The notes under the pieces are model-generated. The model ran no database searches and was not told the origin of the DNA. It was given only the letters and a program-made list of their open reading frames with translations. Shown in pieces: positions 52,431-62,358 of a DNA stretch of 64,000 bases. A program made the translations under genes and the position numbers. The DNA is from Sciscionella sediminilitoris. GTDB lineage: Bacteria > Actinomycetota > Actinomycetes > Mycobacteriales > Pseudonocardiaceae. Where the stretch lies: contig NZ_JALM01000081.1 of NCBI RefSeq assembly GCF_000737195.2, positions 62,001 through 126,000 on the forward strand. The letters are read 5' to 3'. Position 1 is the stretch's first letter. The number at the start of each line of letters is the position of its first letter.

Positions 52431-53228
52431 CTAAGCCGCGGCCAGGAAGATCTTGCGGTGAAAGTCCTGCCAGATCACGGCGAATTCGGTGAAGCCGGCG
52501 GCGTTGAGTGCCGACTCGTGACTTTCCAGGGTGGTGCCCTCCGGCCGATCCGAACCGGAGAACAAGCGGCCACGGGCCGGTGCGAGCACCCGATCACGTT
52601 CGGCGAAGGCCTCGCCCAGTTCGGGCACCGCGCGCATGGCCTCCCACCAGTCCTGCCAGGCCTCGCTACCCGCGGCAAGGGCACGGTCCTGGCGGGCACG
52701 GTCGATCGCCCTGGCCGCCGCCGCGTAGCCGGATGCGGGACTGGACAACGGGAATCCGTCGAAGTTCAGGAAAATCCCGCCCGGGCGCAGCAGCCCGGCT
52801 AGGGATTCGTAGAGCTCGGTGAGCGCGTCCGGGGTGAGCCAGTGCAGCGCCGTCGAGGAGAGCACCGCATCGAACCGCCGCTGCGCCAGCCGATCGGTCC
52901 AGTCCGGCTCGCGCAGATCGGCCGTGACCCAGCGCAGGCGTCCGCCCATATCACCGAGCGCGCCCCGGCCCACGGTCTGCAGCACCGGATCCAGATCCAC
53001 CGCGACACTGCTCACGTTCTCCCGGTGCTCCAGCAGGCGTTTGCTGAGCGAACCAGGGCCCGCGGCCAGGTCCAGGACCACGATCTCCTCGGGAAGCAGC
53101 GCGTCGAGTACCGACAGCATCGCCTCGAATCCGCGTTCCCTTCCCGGGACGTAGACGCTCTGTTGCGCATCCCAGCGCTCGAGCAGATCCGTCCACACCA
53201 GGGCCGGGAGTGTTTCGGTGAAGGTCAT
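52431..53228 (-). CDS. Class I SAM-dependent methyltransferase
   Basis: A 265-residue enzyme. Motif I is VLDLAAGPGSLS, the strand-2 acid is VAVDLDPVL, with HWLTPDALTELYESLAGLLRPGGIF as motif III region. GGAGAATGC precedes the ATG. It follows the binding-protein gene by 46 bp and precedes the second methyltransferase by 32 bp. Substrate unknown; both could methylate the same compound. Confidence 0.85.
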   Translation of the reverse strand: MTFTETLPALVWTDLLERWDAQQSVYVPGRERGFEAMLSVLDALLPEEIVVLDLAAGPGSLSKRLLEHRENVSSVAVDLDPVLQTVGRGALGDMGGRLRWVTADLREPDWTDRLAQRRFDAVLSSTALHWLTPDALTELYESLAGLLRPGGIFLNFDGFPLSSPASGYAAAARAIDRARQDRALAAGSEAWQDWWEAMRAVPELGEAFAERDRVLAPARGRLFSGSDRPEGTTLESHESALNAAGFTEFAVIWQDFHRKIFLAAA

Positions 53229-53274
53229 GCATTCTCCATGAGGTTGTCGTTGTTCGGCAATGGTGCTCGGCGCG

Positions 53275-54258
53275 CTAGTGCTGCCGGGGCATGTTCCGGG
53301 CCATGTTCTCCAGACCGTTCACCGACAGGGTGCCTTGGGACGAGTACTCGTAAGGCTGGACGAACAGCGCGTTGTTGCGCGCCGCGGCCAGATTCGAGGC
53401 TCCCGGAAGGGCGAGGAACTTCTTCCTGGCCGCTTCCGCGGTGTCGCTGTACGAGAGAATCATGAGGACATCGGGATTGCGCGCGGCGATCTCCTCCATG
53501 TTCGCCTCGAACACCCGGCTGTCCGCGTTCCCGAACACATCCTTGGCGCCGAGCGCGGCGAGCTGGGTGTGCGCCATCGAACGGCGGCCGTATGCTTCGA
53601 GGGAATTGTCGAACACGATCACCGCGGCCGCGGTCTTTCCGCGCAGCGGTGCGGTCGAGGTGGCTCGTTCGATCCGCTCTCGCATGCTCCCGGCCGCGGC
53701 GGAGGCCTGCGGTTCGGTGCCCAGCAACCGGCCGTAGAGCCGCAGATCGCTGAACACATCCGCGAAGTCCGCGGTGCCGTCGCTGGCCCCGGGCGCGTGG
53801 TTCGAGCCGCAGTTCCCGCGCAGGCTGAGCATCGGGATCCCCACCGCCTCCAGGGATTCCGGGGTGATCGACTCACTGACCGAGCCCACGACCAGATCCG
53901 GCTGCATGGCGATCAGGTTCTCCCTGGTGAGTTCACCACCCGAGCCCAGCTGCGGAACCTTGCGCACCGCGGACCGGATCTCCGAGGTGTACGGGGCGCT
54001 CTTCATCCCCGCATCGTCCCGGCCGACCAGTTTTCCCGCGGCACCGGCCGAGTACAGCGACGTCACCTCCGAAGGGCCGAGCGCGACCACCCGTTCCGGT
54101 TTGCGCTCGATCTGCACTCGGTGACCGCAGTTCTGGACCGTAGTGGGAAAACCGTTCCCAGTGCCCGGCGAACGGCCCGCGGAATCACCGGCACCGCAAC
54201 CACTCAGCACGAGCACGGCTACCGAGGCCGCACCGGCGACCTTCATTCCGGATCGCAC
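53275..54258 (-). CDS. ABC transporter substrate-binding lipoprotein (FecB/BtuF-like)
   Basis: About 327 residues from the GTG at 54258, chosen for AAGGAAG; an ATG lies 12 bp later. Signal peptide with lipobox LSGC. Then a class III binding protein with a long spine helix: RVVALGPSEVTSLYSAG and NPDVLMILSY. This family binds Fe-siderophores, haem, cobalamin or other metal complexes outside the cell. Third gene of the FecCD operon. Ligand unknown. Confidence 0.87.
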   Translation of the reverse strand: MRSGMKVAGAASVAVLVLSGCGAGDSAGRSPGTGNGFPTTVQNCGHRVQIERKPERVVALGPSEVTSLYSAGAAGKLVGRDDAGMKSAPYTSEIRSAVRKVPQLGSGGELTRENLIAMQPDLVVGSVSESITPESLEAVGIPMLSLRGNCGSNHAPGASDGTADFADVFSDLRLYGRLLGTEPQASAAAGSMRERIERATSTAPLRGKTAAAVIVFDNSLEAYGRRSMAHTQLAALGAKDVFGNADSRVFEANMEEIAARNPDVLMILSYSDTAEAARKKFLALPGASNLAAARNNALFVQPYEYSSQGTLSVNGLENMARNMPRQH

Positions 54259-54283
54259 AACGTCTTCCTTTCCTCGCCGGCCA

Positions 54284-55075
<792 letters not shown>

Positions 55076-55100
55076 CGCACAGTCCCCTTTCCCTTGCCGC

Positions 55101-56198
55101 TCATACATTTCCCGCATAGAACCGGCGGACCAGTACCGCCAGGAAGGGCGCGCCGACCACCGCGGTCACGATGCCCAGCGGTAGTTCTCGCGGGGCGAAG
55201 GCCACCCGCGCGAACACGTCCGCCCACGCCAGGAATATCGCGCCGATCAGCGCGGCCACCGGGAAAACCCGCCGATGTGCCCCGCCGACGCAGAGCCGCG
55301 CGATGTGCGGTACCACCAGGCCCACGAACCCGATTCCCCCGGCGACCGCGACAACGGCGCCCACGCACAGCGAGACCAGGGCCAGCGAGAGCGCCCGGAA
55401 CCGGTCCGGTGAGACTCCCAGGGTGCGCGCGCTGTCGTCGCCGACCGCCAAGGCGTCGAACCGGCGCGCCCACAGCACGAGCAGGATCAGCGCGGCCAGT
55501 ACCACGACGACCGCGATCCCGATCGACGACCACTGCGCCCTGGCCAGTGAACCCAGCAACCAGAACAGCACCGCGCGCGCACCATCCGGGGCATCCGAGA
55601 GGAAGATCAGGAAGCTGGTCACCGCGGAGAGCACGAAGCCGATCGTCACCCCCGCCAGCAGCAGCCGGATCGAGGTGATCCGTCCCCCGACCCTGGCGAG
55701 CAGGAAAAGCAGGGCGGTCGCCGCGGCACCGCCGATGAAGGCACTCCCGGTCAGGCCCGCCGCCCCCATGCCGCCGCCGACCCCGAACAGGATCGTCGCG
55801 GCCGCCCCGGTGGATGCCCCCGAGGTCACACCCAGAATGTAGGGATCGGCGAGCACATTACGCACCAGGGCCTGCAGCGCGACACCGGTCATGCCGAGCC
55901 CGGCTCCGACCGCGATCCCGAGCAGCACCCGCGGAATGCGCACCAGCCAGACGATCGTGTCCGCCGACCCGGGCCAGTCCGGCACCGCGGGCAGGCCGGA
56001 CAGATGGTGCCCGACGATCCGGAGCACGGTGCCCGGCGGAACACCCACCGGTCCGATCCCGACCGCCACCGGAATCGTACCGAGCAGGATCAGCGAAAGA
56101 CCGCCAAGCCAGGTGAGAGTGTGCCGCCGTCGCCGCGCGTGTTCCAGGTCATCACCTGCACCACCCCACGCGATGGGCGACGACCGATACTGCGACAT
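55101..56198 (-). CDS. ABC transporter permease (FecCD/BtuC family)
   Basis: About 365 residues from the ATG at 56198 (GGGGG upstream). Ten membrane helices; RIPRVLLGIAVGAGLGMTGVALQALVRNVLADPYILGVTSGA and the coupling region GGIGFVGLVVPHIARL are FecCD hallmarks (quoted in parts: residues about 100-140 and 285-300). The cytoplasmic N-terminus of about 35 residues is longer than usual. First gene of the operon, 20-25 bp downstream of a Fur/Zur-like palindrome. Confidence 0.9.
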   Translation of the reverse strand: MSQYRSSPIAWGGAGDDLEHARRRRHTLTWLGGLSLILLGTIPVAVGIGPVGVPPGTVLRIVGHHLSGLPAVPDWPGSADTIVWLVRIPRVLLGIAVGAGLGMTGVALQALVRNVLADPYILGVTSGASTGAAATILFGVGGGMGAAGLTGSAFIGGAAATALLFLLARVGGRITSIRLLLAGVTIGFVLSAVTSFLIFLSDAPDGARAVLFWLLGSLARAQWSSIGIAVVVVLAALILLVLWARRFDALAVGDDSARTLGVSPDRFRALSLALVSLCVGAVVAVAGGIGFVGLVVPHIARLCVGGAHRRVFPVAALIGAIFLAWADVFARVAFAPRELPLGIVTAVVGAPFLAVLVRRFYAGNV

Positions 56199-56217
56199 GC
56201 GACCCCCAGGCTCGACT

Positions 56218-56237
56218 GAAGATGACAATCATTTTCA
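56218..56237. promoter_or_regulatory. Fur/Zur-like box upstream of the FecCD operon
   Basis: TGACAATCATTTTCA (56223-56237) is a 7-1-7 near palindrome (six of seven pairs) like the actinobacterial Zur consensus TGaaAatgatTttCA. The overlapping 56218-56236 stretch fits the 19-bp E. coli Fur consensus at 15 of 19 positions. It stands 20-39 bp before the permease ATG, a repressing position. Actinobacterial iron control normally uses IdeR/DtxR boxes, which are not seen here, so zinc (Zur) is the more likely signal. Confidence 0.6.
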
Positions 56238-56306
56238 GTAAGCCTACACGAGCGTGCTGGGGTGCGCGCAACACCCATCGGGTGCCGCGCTGCGCGGACC
56301 GTCGGC

Positions 56307-57200
56307 TCAGACGGTGAAGTCGTACACGCCCGAATCGAACTGGCTGTACGACTCGTAGTCGAGCAGTTCGTAGAGCCGGGCGCGGGTCTGCATCTGGGGC
56401 ACAAGGGACTCCAGCGTGCCGTGTTCGGTGATCGTGTCCAGCGCGCGTTCGGCGCCGCCCATGGCCAGCCGCAGCAGGGAGACCGGGAAGATCACCAGGT
56501 TGACGCCGACCTCGGCGAGGGCCGCGGTGCTGAACAGCTCGCTCTTGCCGAACTCGGTCATATTGGCCAGGATCGGCACATCCACGGCCGCGCGCATGGC
56601 GGCGAACTCCTCCAGATCCGTCATCGCCTCGGGGAAGATCGCGTCCGCCCCCGCGTCGGCATAGGCCTTCGCGCGTTCGATCGCCTCGTCCATTCCGGAC
56701 ACCCCGCGTGCATCGGTGCGCGCCATGATCAGGAAGTTCGGATCACGGCGGGCTTGCACCGCGGCGCGGATCCGCTGTACCGCGTCCGCGAGGGGCACCA
56801 CGTGTTTCCCGTCCAGGTGCCCGCATCGCTTGGGATTGACCTGATCCTCGAGATGGATCCCGGCCACCCCGGCATCCTCCATGCACTGCACCGTGCGCGC
56901 CACGTTCATCGCCTCACCGAATCCGGTGTCCGCGTCCACGAGCACCGGGAGCTCGGTGACCCTGGCGACCTGCCCGGCCCGCCCGGCGACCTCGGTCAGC
57001 GTGGTCAGCCCGATGTCCGGGAGCCCGAGATCGGCGGCGATCACCGAACCGGAGAGATAGACCCCCTCCATCCCCTTGTCCTGGATCAGTTTCGCGGAAA
57101 GCGGGTTGAACGCACCGGGCAACCGGAGCAGTTCGCCGCCGCGCAGCCGTTCGCGGAACGCGGCCCGCTTCTGCGCCGGGGTTTTCGTGGAGTGCAACAT
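56307..57200 (-). CDS. Isocitrate lyase/PEP mutase family lyase (methylisocitrate lyase-like)
   Basis: A 297-residue TIM barrel with the KRCGH catalytic loop (EDQVNPKRCGH) and the Mg2+ site DADTGFG. Close in length and motif to 2-methylisocitrate lyase (PrpB), which splits 2-methylisocitrate into pyruvate and succinate. No prpC or prpD is adjacent, so a related substrate such as dimethylmalate or another 2-hydroxy acid is possible. ATG at 57200 with GGAGG. Same strand, 29 bp after the MFS gene. Confidence 0.85.
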   Translation of the reverse strand: MLHSTKTPAQKRAAFRERLRGGELLRLPGAFNPLSAKLIQDKGMEGVYLSGSVIAADLGLPDIGLTTLTEVAGRAGQVARVTELPVLVDADTGFGEAMNVARTVQCMEDAGVAGIHLEDQVNPKRCGHLDGKHVVPLADAVQRIRAAVQARRDPNFLIMARTDARGVSGMDEAIERAKAYADAGADAIFPEAMTDLEEFAAMRAAVDVPILANMTEFGKSELFSTAALAEVGVNLVIFPVSLLRLAMGGAERALDTITEHGTLESLVPQMQTRARLYELLDYESYSQFDSGVYDFTV

Positions 57201-57229
57201 GGACAGTCCTCCCTGATTGACGAACCGGG

Positions 57230-58597
57230 TCACGATACGGGTTCGGGTTCCGCGAGCCGTTCGAGGCTGCGGGTGCTGGTGTCGACGGCGAGCAGCGCGG
57301 CGAACAGTGCGCAGGCCAGCCAGCTCGCTCCGGCGATCACGATCAGATACGGCCCCGCCGCCTCGACCCCGAGCGCGGCGATGATCGCCGAAGCGGCCAG
57401 CGGCGCGAGAAAACCGCCGAGCCTGCTGATCGAGAACGAGGTTCCGGCACCGCGGGCGCGGAGCTCGGTCGGATAGATCTCGGCCTCATAGGTGTGCAGC
57501 AAGGGGCCGTCGATGAAGATCAGCATGGAGGTCAGGAATCCGCACAGCACGACGAGCCAGTCCGTGCCCGCGAAGTAGAACCCGATGCCGACGCCCACAT
57601 TGAGCGTGTAGAACGCGGCCATGCCCCATTTGCGCGGTATCCGGTCGGTGATGAACGAGGACAGCAGTGTGCCGACCGGATACGAGAGCTGGATCAGCGC
57701 GGTGTAGCCGACCGCGTGCACCAGATCGTAGCCGCGCGCGTAGAGCATCACCGGAACGAAGGTGGTGAATCCGTAGGAGCCGAATCCCTGGCAGAGCTCG
57801 ATCAGCCAGGCGCTCAGCGTCCTGCGCAGATAGGCGGGTTTGAGCAGGGTCGTCGTCGAGACGGCGCGGGCCTCGGGAACCGCGGGCGGCGCCGCCGGTT
57901 CGGGAAGCCGTTCAGCACCGGTCCCGCGCGCTACCGCGGACTCGATCCGCCGCAGCACCGCCTCCGCTTCGGCATGACGGCCCCTGCGTTCGAGCCAGCG
58001 CGGCGATTCCGGGACCCAGAGCCGGAGCCCGATGGTGAGCAGCGCACCCGCCGCGGCGATCAGCAGCCCGATCCGGAATCCGCCGGATACCTCGGCCATC
58101 GCCGCCGCGATCAGCCCACCCGTGGTGCCGCCGAGGAAGCCGATCGCCAGCATCAGCGAGCTGAGCCGACCTCGGCGCGCGGAGGGGGCGAGCTCTTGTA
58201 CGTAGGTCACCGAGAGCGGGATCTCCGCACCGGTTCCGATACCGGCCACGAAAATCGCCAGCAACAGCAGGAAGTTCACCGGAACCAGCGCGGCCACACA
58301 GGCACCGATCGCGAGCACCGCGAGATTGAGCGTGAACGCCCGGGCGCGGCCGATCCGGTCGGCGATCCGGCCCAGCAGCACCGCACCGATGAAGGTGCCG
58401 AGGAACAGCGCGGTCGGGATCTGGGTCGCCAGCTGCTCCTGGTGCGCCGCCTTCACGAATGCCGAGGACAGCGGCCCGATCGAATAGAGCATGTAGGTGT
58501 CCCAGAAGACCCCGAGGCTGATCAGCACCAAACAGGCCCACAGAAACCGGGAGGCGGGCAGCCGGTCCAGCCTGCCCGCGGCGTTCGGCGCGCTCAT
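57230..58597 (-). CDS. MFS transporter of the sugar/aromatic-acid porter type
   Basis: About 455 residues from the ATG at 58597, overlapping the upstream amidohydrolase stop (ATGA). Twelve membrane helices; GRIADRIGRARAF (loop 2-3), LAPSARRGRLSS and PESPRWLERRGRHAEA are motifs of the sugar porter/AAHS-like families. Long central loop as usual. Likely imports the organic acid used by the amidohydrolase and lyase. Confidence 0.86.
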   Translation of the reverse strand: MSAPNAAGRLDRLPASRFLWACLVLISLGVFWDTYMLYSIGPLSSAFVKAAHQEQLATQIPTALFLGTFIGAVLLGRIADRIGRARAFTLNLAVLAIGACVAALVPVNFLLLLAIFVAGIGTGAEIPLSVTYVQELAPSARRGRLSSLMLAIGFLGGTTGGLIAAAMAEVSGGFRIGLLIAAAGALLTIGLRLWVPESPRWLERRGRHAEAEAVLRRIESAVARGTGAERLPEPAAPPAVPEARAVSTTTLLKPAYLRRTLSAWLIELCQGFGSYGFTTFVPVMLYARGYDLVHAVGYTALIQLSYPVGTLLSSFITDRIPRKWGMAAFYTLNVGVGIGFYFAGTDWLVVLCGFLTSMLIFIDGPLLHTYEAEIYPTELRARGAGTSFSISRLGGFLAPLAASAIIAALGVEAAGPYLIVIAGASWLACALFAALLAVDTSTRSLERLAEPEPVS

Positions 58598-59388
58598 CCG
58601 GCCGCCGCCAATCCGAACAGCCGCGCCGGATTGTCCGCCAGCACGGCCCGGCGCAGGTGTTCCTCGGGAACCCATTCGCCCAGCCAGTCCACTGTGGAGG
58701 AATACCCGAAGCCCTCGTGTTCGTGGCTGACCCACGGCCAGTCACTGCCCCACAGCAGGCGATCGGGCCGGTGCGCCAGCAGTTCCGCGGCCCGATCCGC
58801 GGCCACCGCGCGGTTCGGCAGCCGATACGGCGCGGAGAGCTTCACCCAGGTGTCGCCGCCCGCGACCGCCTCGAGCACGAAGCCCAGGTCCGCGTCCAGT
58901 CCGAAATGGTCCAGCACGAGCACTCCACCGGCCGCGAGCACGCTCGCCCCGAGCGCGGGGATCCGGTCCGCCTCGGCGAGCAGTTCCAGATGCAACCCGG
59001 TGGCCGCCGCCTTCTCGGCCAGGGTCCGCAGTCCGGTTTCCGGACGGCCGATCAGATTGCAGCGGATCCCGCGCACCCCGGAGCGGGCGAGCCGTTGCAG
59101 CTCCACCACGCTCGTCTCCGGCCCGGCCGTGATCGTGCCGAGCAACCGGGATTCCCCTTGTGCCAGGGCGTCCAGCAACACCGTGTTGTCCTCGCCGTAG
59201 AAACTCGGGGCGGTGAGCACCGCGTGCGAGAGCCCTTGCGCGTCCAGCAGGCCGAACAGCTCGGGCACCGTGGTGTCCCTGCTCGGCGCGGAATGCCGGT
59301 CGGCGGCCAGGCTCGCGTTCACCCGCAGGATGTGCACGTGGGTGTCCACCCCGGTGACGGCGGGACCATGCTTCGACGCTGAATTCAC
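58594..59388 (-). CDS. Amidohydrolase-superfamily TIM-barrel protein (LigI-like)
   Basis: About 264 residues. The metal-binding HVH is near the N-terminus (VDTHVHILR), with LVLDHFGLDADL and LLWGSDWPW holding later His and Asp residues: the amidohydrolase_2 family that includes 2-pyrone-4,6-dicarboxylate lactonase and related decarboxylases. Start uncertain: no good ATG; GTG at 59388 is preferred. First gene of the unit with the MFS and lyase genes; divergent from a LysR gene. Confidence 0.8.
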   Translation of the reverse strand: MNSASKHGPAVTGVDTHVHILRVNASLAADRHSAPSRDTTVPELFGLLDAQGLSHAVLTAPSFYGEDNTVLLDALAQGESRLLGTITAGPETSVVELQRLARSGVRGIRCNLIGRPETGLRTLAEKAAATGLHLELLAEADRIPALGASVLAAGGVLVLDHFGLDADLGFVLEAVAGGDTWVKLSAPYRLPNRAVAADRAAELLAHRPDRLLWGSDWPWVSHEHEGFGYSSTVDWLGEWVPEEHLRRAVLADNPARLFGLAAAG

Positions 59389-59428
59389 GTCCCCGATGCT
59401 AGGCAACGAGCCCGTTCACGTTGATCAG

Positions 59429-59450
59429 TTATCCACGTCATTTCTGATAA
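59429..59450. promoter_or_regulatory. LysR-type box between amidohydrolase and LysR genes
   Basis: TTATC (59429-59433) and GATAA (59446-59450) with a 12-bp spacer lie in the 71-bp divergent gap, ending 10 bp before the LysR start. Interrupted dyads of this size are typical LysR operator sites. Confidence 0.45.
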
Positions 59451-59459
59451 GTTTCCCTT

Positions 59460-60347
59460 ATGCTGGATATCACGCCGCGTCAGCTGGAGGCGTTCGTCTG
59501 GATCGTCCGGCTCGGCACCTTCCGCGCGGCGGCCGAACGCCTCGGGCTCAGCCAGCCCGCCATCTCGTTGCGCATCCGCCAGCTGGAGACCGCCGCCGGT
59601 ACCGCGCTGTTCCACCGGCGGGGCACCGCGGTCGGGCTCACCGCGGACGGGACGCTGCTGCTGCACTACGCGGAACGCGAGCTCGCCCTGCTCGAGGAAC
59701 TCGGGCAGCGGCTGCGCGCCGGCGATCCGTGGCAGGGAACACTGCGCCTCGGTTCCTCGGACCTGTTCGCCATGACCTGCCTGCCGAGGGTGCTCGAACG
59801 GCTGGAACGCAGTCACCCCGAGGTCAATGTGCGCCTCACCGCCTCGTCCAGCGTCGCACTGGCCCGCATGCTCGACCGGGGCGAGCTGGACCTCGCGTTC
59901 ATGAGCAACGCCGAACCGAGCGAGCACGTGCGCGTCGAGGAACTCGGCAACACCGCGCTGACCATCGTCAGCAACGGGAACCGCGGACTCCCCGAGCGGA
60001 TCGCACCGGAAGACCTTGCCGGGCAGCGGATCCTGATCAATCCGCCGCCCTCGGCCATCCACGGGATAGTGGCGCGCTGGTTCGGCGAGGCGGACATTCC
60101 GCTGCCCAACTTCAGCACCTGCAACAGCCTCCCGGTCACCAGCGGACTGGTCGCGGCCGGTGGCGGGATCGGTTTCCTCCCGCACTGGCTGGTGCGCGCC
60201 GACCTGGAGGCGGGAATCCTCACCGCGCACCGGCCGCGCACGCCGCTGCGGGACCTGCGCCTGTCCCTCGCGCACAGCAGGACCACACCGCAGGTGATCG
60301 TGGATTTCCTGCGCAGCGCGGGCCGCCGGGCCTTGCGCGACCAGTAG
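59460..60347 (+). CDS. LysR family transcriptional regulator
   Basis: A 295-residue LysR regulator. Winged helix at residues 1-60 (FRAAAERLGLSQPAISLRI), effector domain from about 90. Divergent from the amidohydrolase-MFS-lyase unit, which it should control; convergent with the MaoC-type hydratase. The effector is probably the carboxylic acid substrate. Confidence 0.9.
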   Translation: MLDITPRQLEAFVWIVRLGTFRAAAERLGLSQPAISLRIRQLETAAGTALFHRRGTAVGLTADGTLLLHYAERELALLEELGQRLRAGDPWQGTLRLGSSDLFAMTCLPRVLERLERSHPEVNVRLTASSSVALARMLDRGELDLAFMSNAEPSEHVRVEELGNTALTIVSNGNRGLPERIAPEDLAGQRILINPPPSAIHGIVARWFGEADIPLPNFSTCNSLPVTSGLVAAGGGIGFLPHWLVRADLEAGILTAHRPRTPLRDLRLSLAHSRTTPQVIVDFLRSAGRRALRDQ

Positions 60348-60364
60348 CGTTTCCCCCGGCGGAG

Positions 60365-61189
60365 TCAGCGGTGCAGCGGGCGGAGCCTGCCGCTCGCGGT
60401 CTGCCGCCCGTGGATGTCCCGGACCGCGCTGACCGTCTCTCCCGGCTCTCCGGGAACCGCGCTGACCACCATGCCCTGATGGTCGAACAGCGGGGAGACG
60501 AGCCGGTAGTCGAACGCGGTGTGCGCAGAGGGCCCGCCGTCGCGGGCCTTCTCGGCCATGACGATCGCCTGCAGCGGGCCGTGGGTGAGCAGTCCCGGAT
60601 AGCCCTCGACGTCCCGGCAGTAGTCGCGGTCGTAGTGGATGCGGTGCGCGTTGTAGGTGAGCGCGGAGAAACGGAACAGCAGCACCGGCGAGACATCGAC
60701 CGCCCACTCCCCCGGCGCCACGGGCACGGTGGAATCCGGTTCCCCGGTCGTGGCACCCCGTTCCGGGATCGGCCGGTACACGATGTCCTGTTCCTCGTCC
60801 ACGATCAGCCGACCGGCCTGCTCGATCCGGTGCCCGACAACCACGAAGGTCAGCGGACCGGAGCGCCCCTGTTTCTCCTCGACCGACAGGATTCTGGTGC
60901 GCCGGTTCGCGTGCTCACCGCAGCGCAGCTCGCCGTGCTGGCGCACTCGGCCACCCGCCCACATCCGCCGCTGCCCTGGTTTCGGTGGCGCGGGCACGGT
61001 GTTGCGCGCCGGATGCCCGTCCGGGCCGAGGTCCGACTGTGCCGGGTGGTCGAGCAGGTAGATCCAGTGCCACAGCAGCGGAATTCCCGCGCCACCGGCC
61101 AGATCGGGCACCGGAACGCCGAGCAGCGCGCCGAGAGCCTGGGCCGGTCCGGGCATCAGGAGTTCTTCTCGCTCAACGGTTTCACTCAT
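60365..61189 (-). CDS. FAS1-like/MaoC-type CoA dehydratase (mesaconyl-C4-CoA hydratase-like)
   Basis: A 274-residue double hot-dog protein. The N-terminal half is the FAS1-like dehydratase domain (WHWIYLLDHPAQSDLGPDGHP, RMWAGGR), the C-terminal half has YNAHRIHYDRDYCRDVEGYPGLLTHGPLQA with the hydratase Asp/His. Relatives hydrate mesaconyl-C4-CoA or 3-methylfumaryl-CoA. Its ATG overlaps the CoA-transferase stop (ATGA), so the two form a pair acting on one dicarboxylyl-CoA. Confidence 0.85.
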   Translation of the reverse strand: MSETVEREELLMPGPAQALGALLGVPVPDLAGGAGIPLLWHWIYLLDHPAQSDLGPDGHPARNTVPAPPKPGQRRMWAGGRVRQHGELRCGEHANRRTRILSVEEKQGRSGPLTFVVVGHRIEQAGRLIVDEEQDIVYRPIPERGATTGEPDSTVPVAPGEWAVDVSPVLLFRFSALTYNAHRIHYDRDYCRDVEGYPGLLTHGPLQAIVMAEKARDGGPSAHTAFDYRLVSPLFDHQGMVVSAVPGEPGETVSAVRDIHGRQTASGRLRPLHR

Positions 61190-62346
61190 CGTGCCGACTC
61201 CCCGGCTTGCTGTGGGCCGAAATCGGCGCGCACCGATTCGTTGTGCGCGCCGAGCGCCGGGACCGGGCGCATGGGCGGTTCCCCGGTGTCCGATTCCACC
61301 GGAGGGAGCATGGCGCGGACCGGACCCTCCGGGGTGTCCACCTGGCGCCAGCGGTCCCGCGCCCGCAGTTGCGGATGTTCCAGGAGCTCGTCCGGGGTGC
61401 GCAGGGTGGCATTGGCGATTCCCGCGCGCTCCAGCAGTTCCACGGCCTGTTCCGCGGTGTATCCGGCGAACACCGACTCGATGACCGCGGTCAGTTCGGC
61501 ATCGTTCGCCACCCGGTCCACATTGGACCGGAACCGCGGATCCCCGGCCAGTTCGGGACGCTCGAGCACGGTGTGGCACAGCGCGGACCATTCCCGGTCG
61601 TTCTGGATACCGAGGAACACCGTCCCCTCGCCGGTGCGATACGGGCCATAGGGCGAGATCGAGGGATGCTTCGCCCCGGTTCGCCGCGACGGTGTTCCGC
61701 TGTAGTGCGCGAAGGAGGCGGGCTGGCTCATCCATTCGCCGAGCGCGTCGAGCATCGCGATCCGCAGTGTGGCGCCCCGCCCGGTGCGCTCACGTTCGTA
61801 GAGCGCGGTCAGGATGCCGCTGTAGCCGTACATCCCGGTGGCGATGTCGGCGATGGAGAACCCGGCCTTCGACGGTAACTCCGGTGTTCCGGTGGCCATC
61901 ACCAGTCCGGCCTCGCACTGCACGAGCAGGTCGTAGGCCTTCTTGCTGCGGTAGGGGCCTTCGGGGCCGTAGCCGGACATCGAGCAGTGGATCAGTTCGG
62001 GCCGGGAGGCGCGCAGCGTGACCGCGTCGAGTCCGAGACGGTCGGCCGCGCCCGGGGCGAGGTTCTGCACGAACACGTCCGCCTCGGCGAGGATCCGCAT
62101 CAGGACCGCCCGGTCCGCGGGGTCCTTGATGTTGAGCTCGACGCTTTCCTTGCCGCGGTTGAGCCAGACGAAGTAGCTGGACTGTCCGTGCACGGCGCGG
62201 TCGTAGCCGCGGGCGAAGTCGCCCGCGGCCGGGCGTTCGACCTTGATGACGCGCGCCCCGAGATCGGCGAGCTGGCGGGTGGCGAACGGGGCGGCCACCG
62301 CCTGTTCGAGTGCGAGGACGGTGATACCGCTCAGCGGTCCGGACAT
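61186..62346 (-). CDS. CaiB/BaiF family (family III) CoA-transferase
   Basis: A 386-residue family III CoA-transferase. The catalytic Asp is Asp139 in AYDLLVQCEAG; VIKVERPAAGDFARGYD and LNRGKESVELNIK are conserved CoA/nucleotide regions. It would move CoA from succinyl-CoA or another donor to a carboxylic acid such as mesaconate or itaconate. Starts 12 bp after the acyl-CoA dehydrogenase and overlaps the hydratase. Confidence 0.9.
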   Translation of the reverse strand: MSGPLSGITVLALEQAVAAPFATRQLADLGARVIKVERPAAGDFARGYDRAVHGQSSYFVWLNRGKESVELNIKDPADRAVLMRILAEADVFVQNLAPGAADRLGLDAVTLRASRPELIHCSMSGYGPEGPYRSKKAYDLLVQCEAGLVMATGTPELPSKAGFSIADIATGMYGYSGILTALYERERTGRGATLRIAMLDALGEWMSQPASFAHYSGTPSRRTGAKHPSISPYGPYRTGEGTVFLGIQNDREWSALCHTVLERPELAGDPRFRSNVDRVANDAELTAVIESVFAGYTAEQAVELLERAGIANATLRTPDELLEHPQLRARDRWRQVDTPEGPVRAMLPPVESDTGEPPMRPVPALGAHNESVRADFGPQQAGESAR

Positions 62347-62358
62347 GCCGTGCCCCCT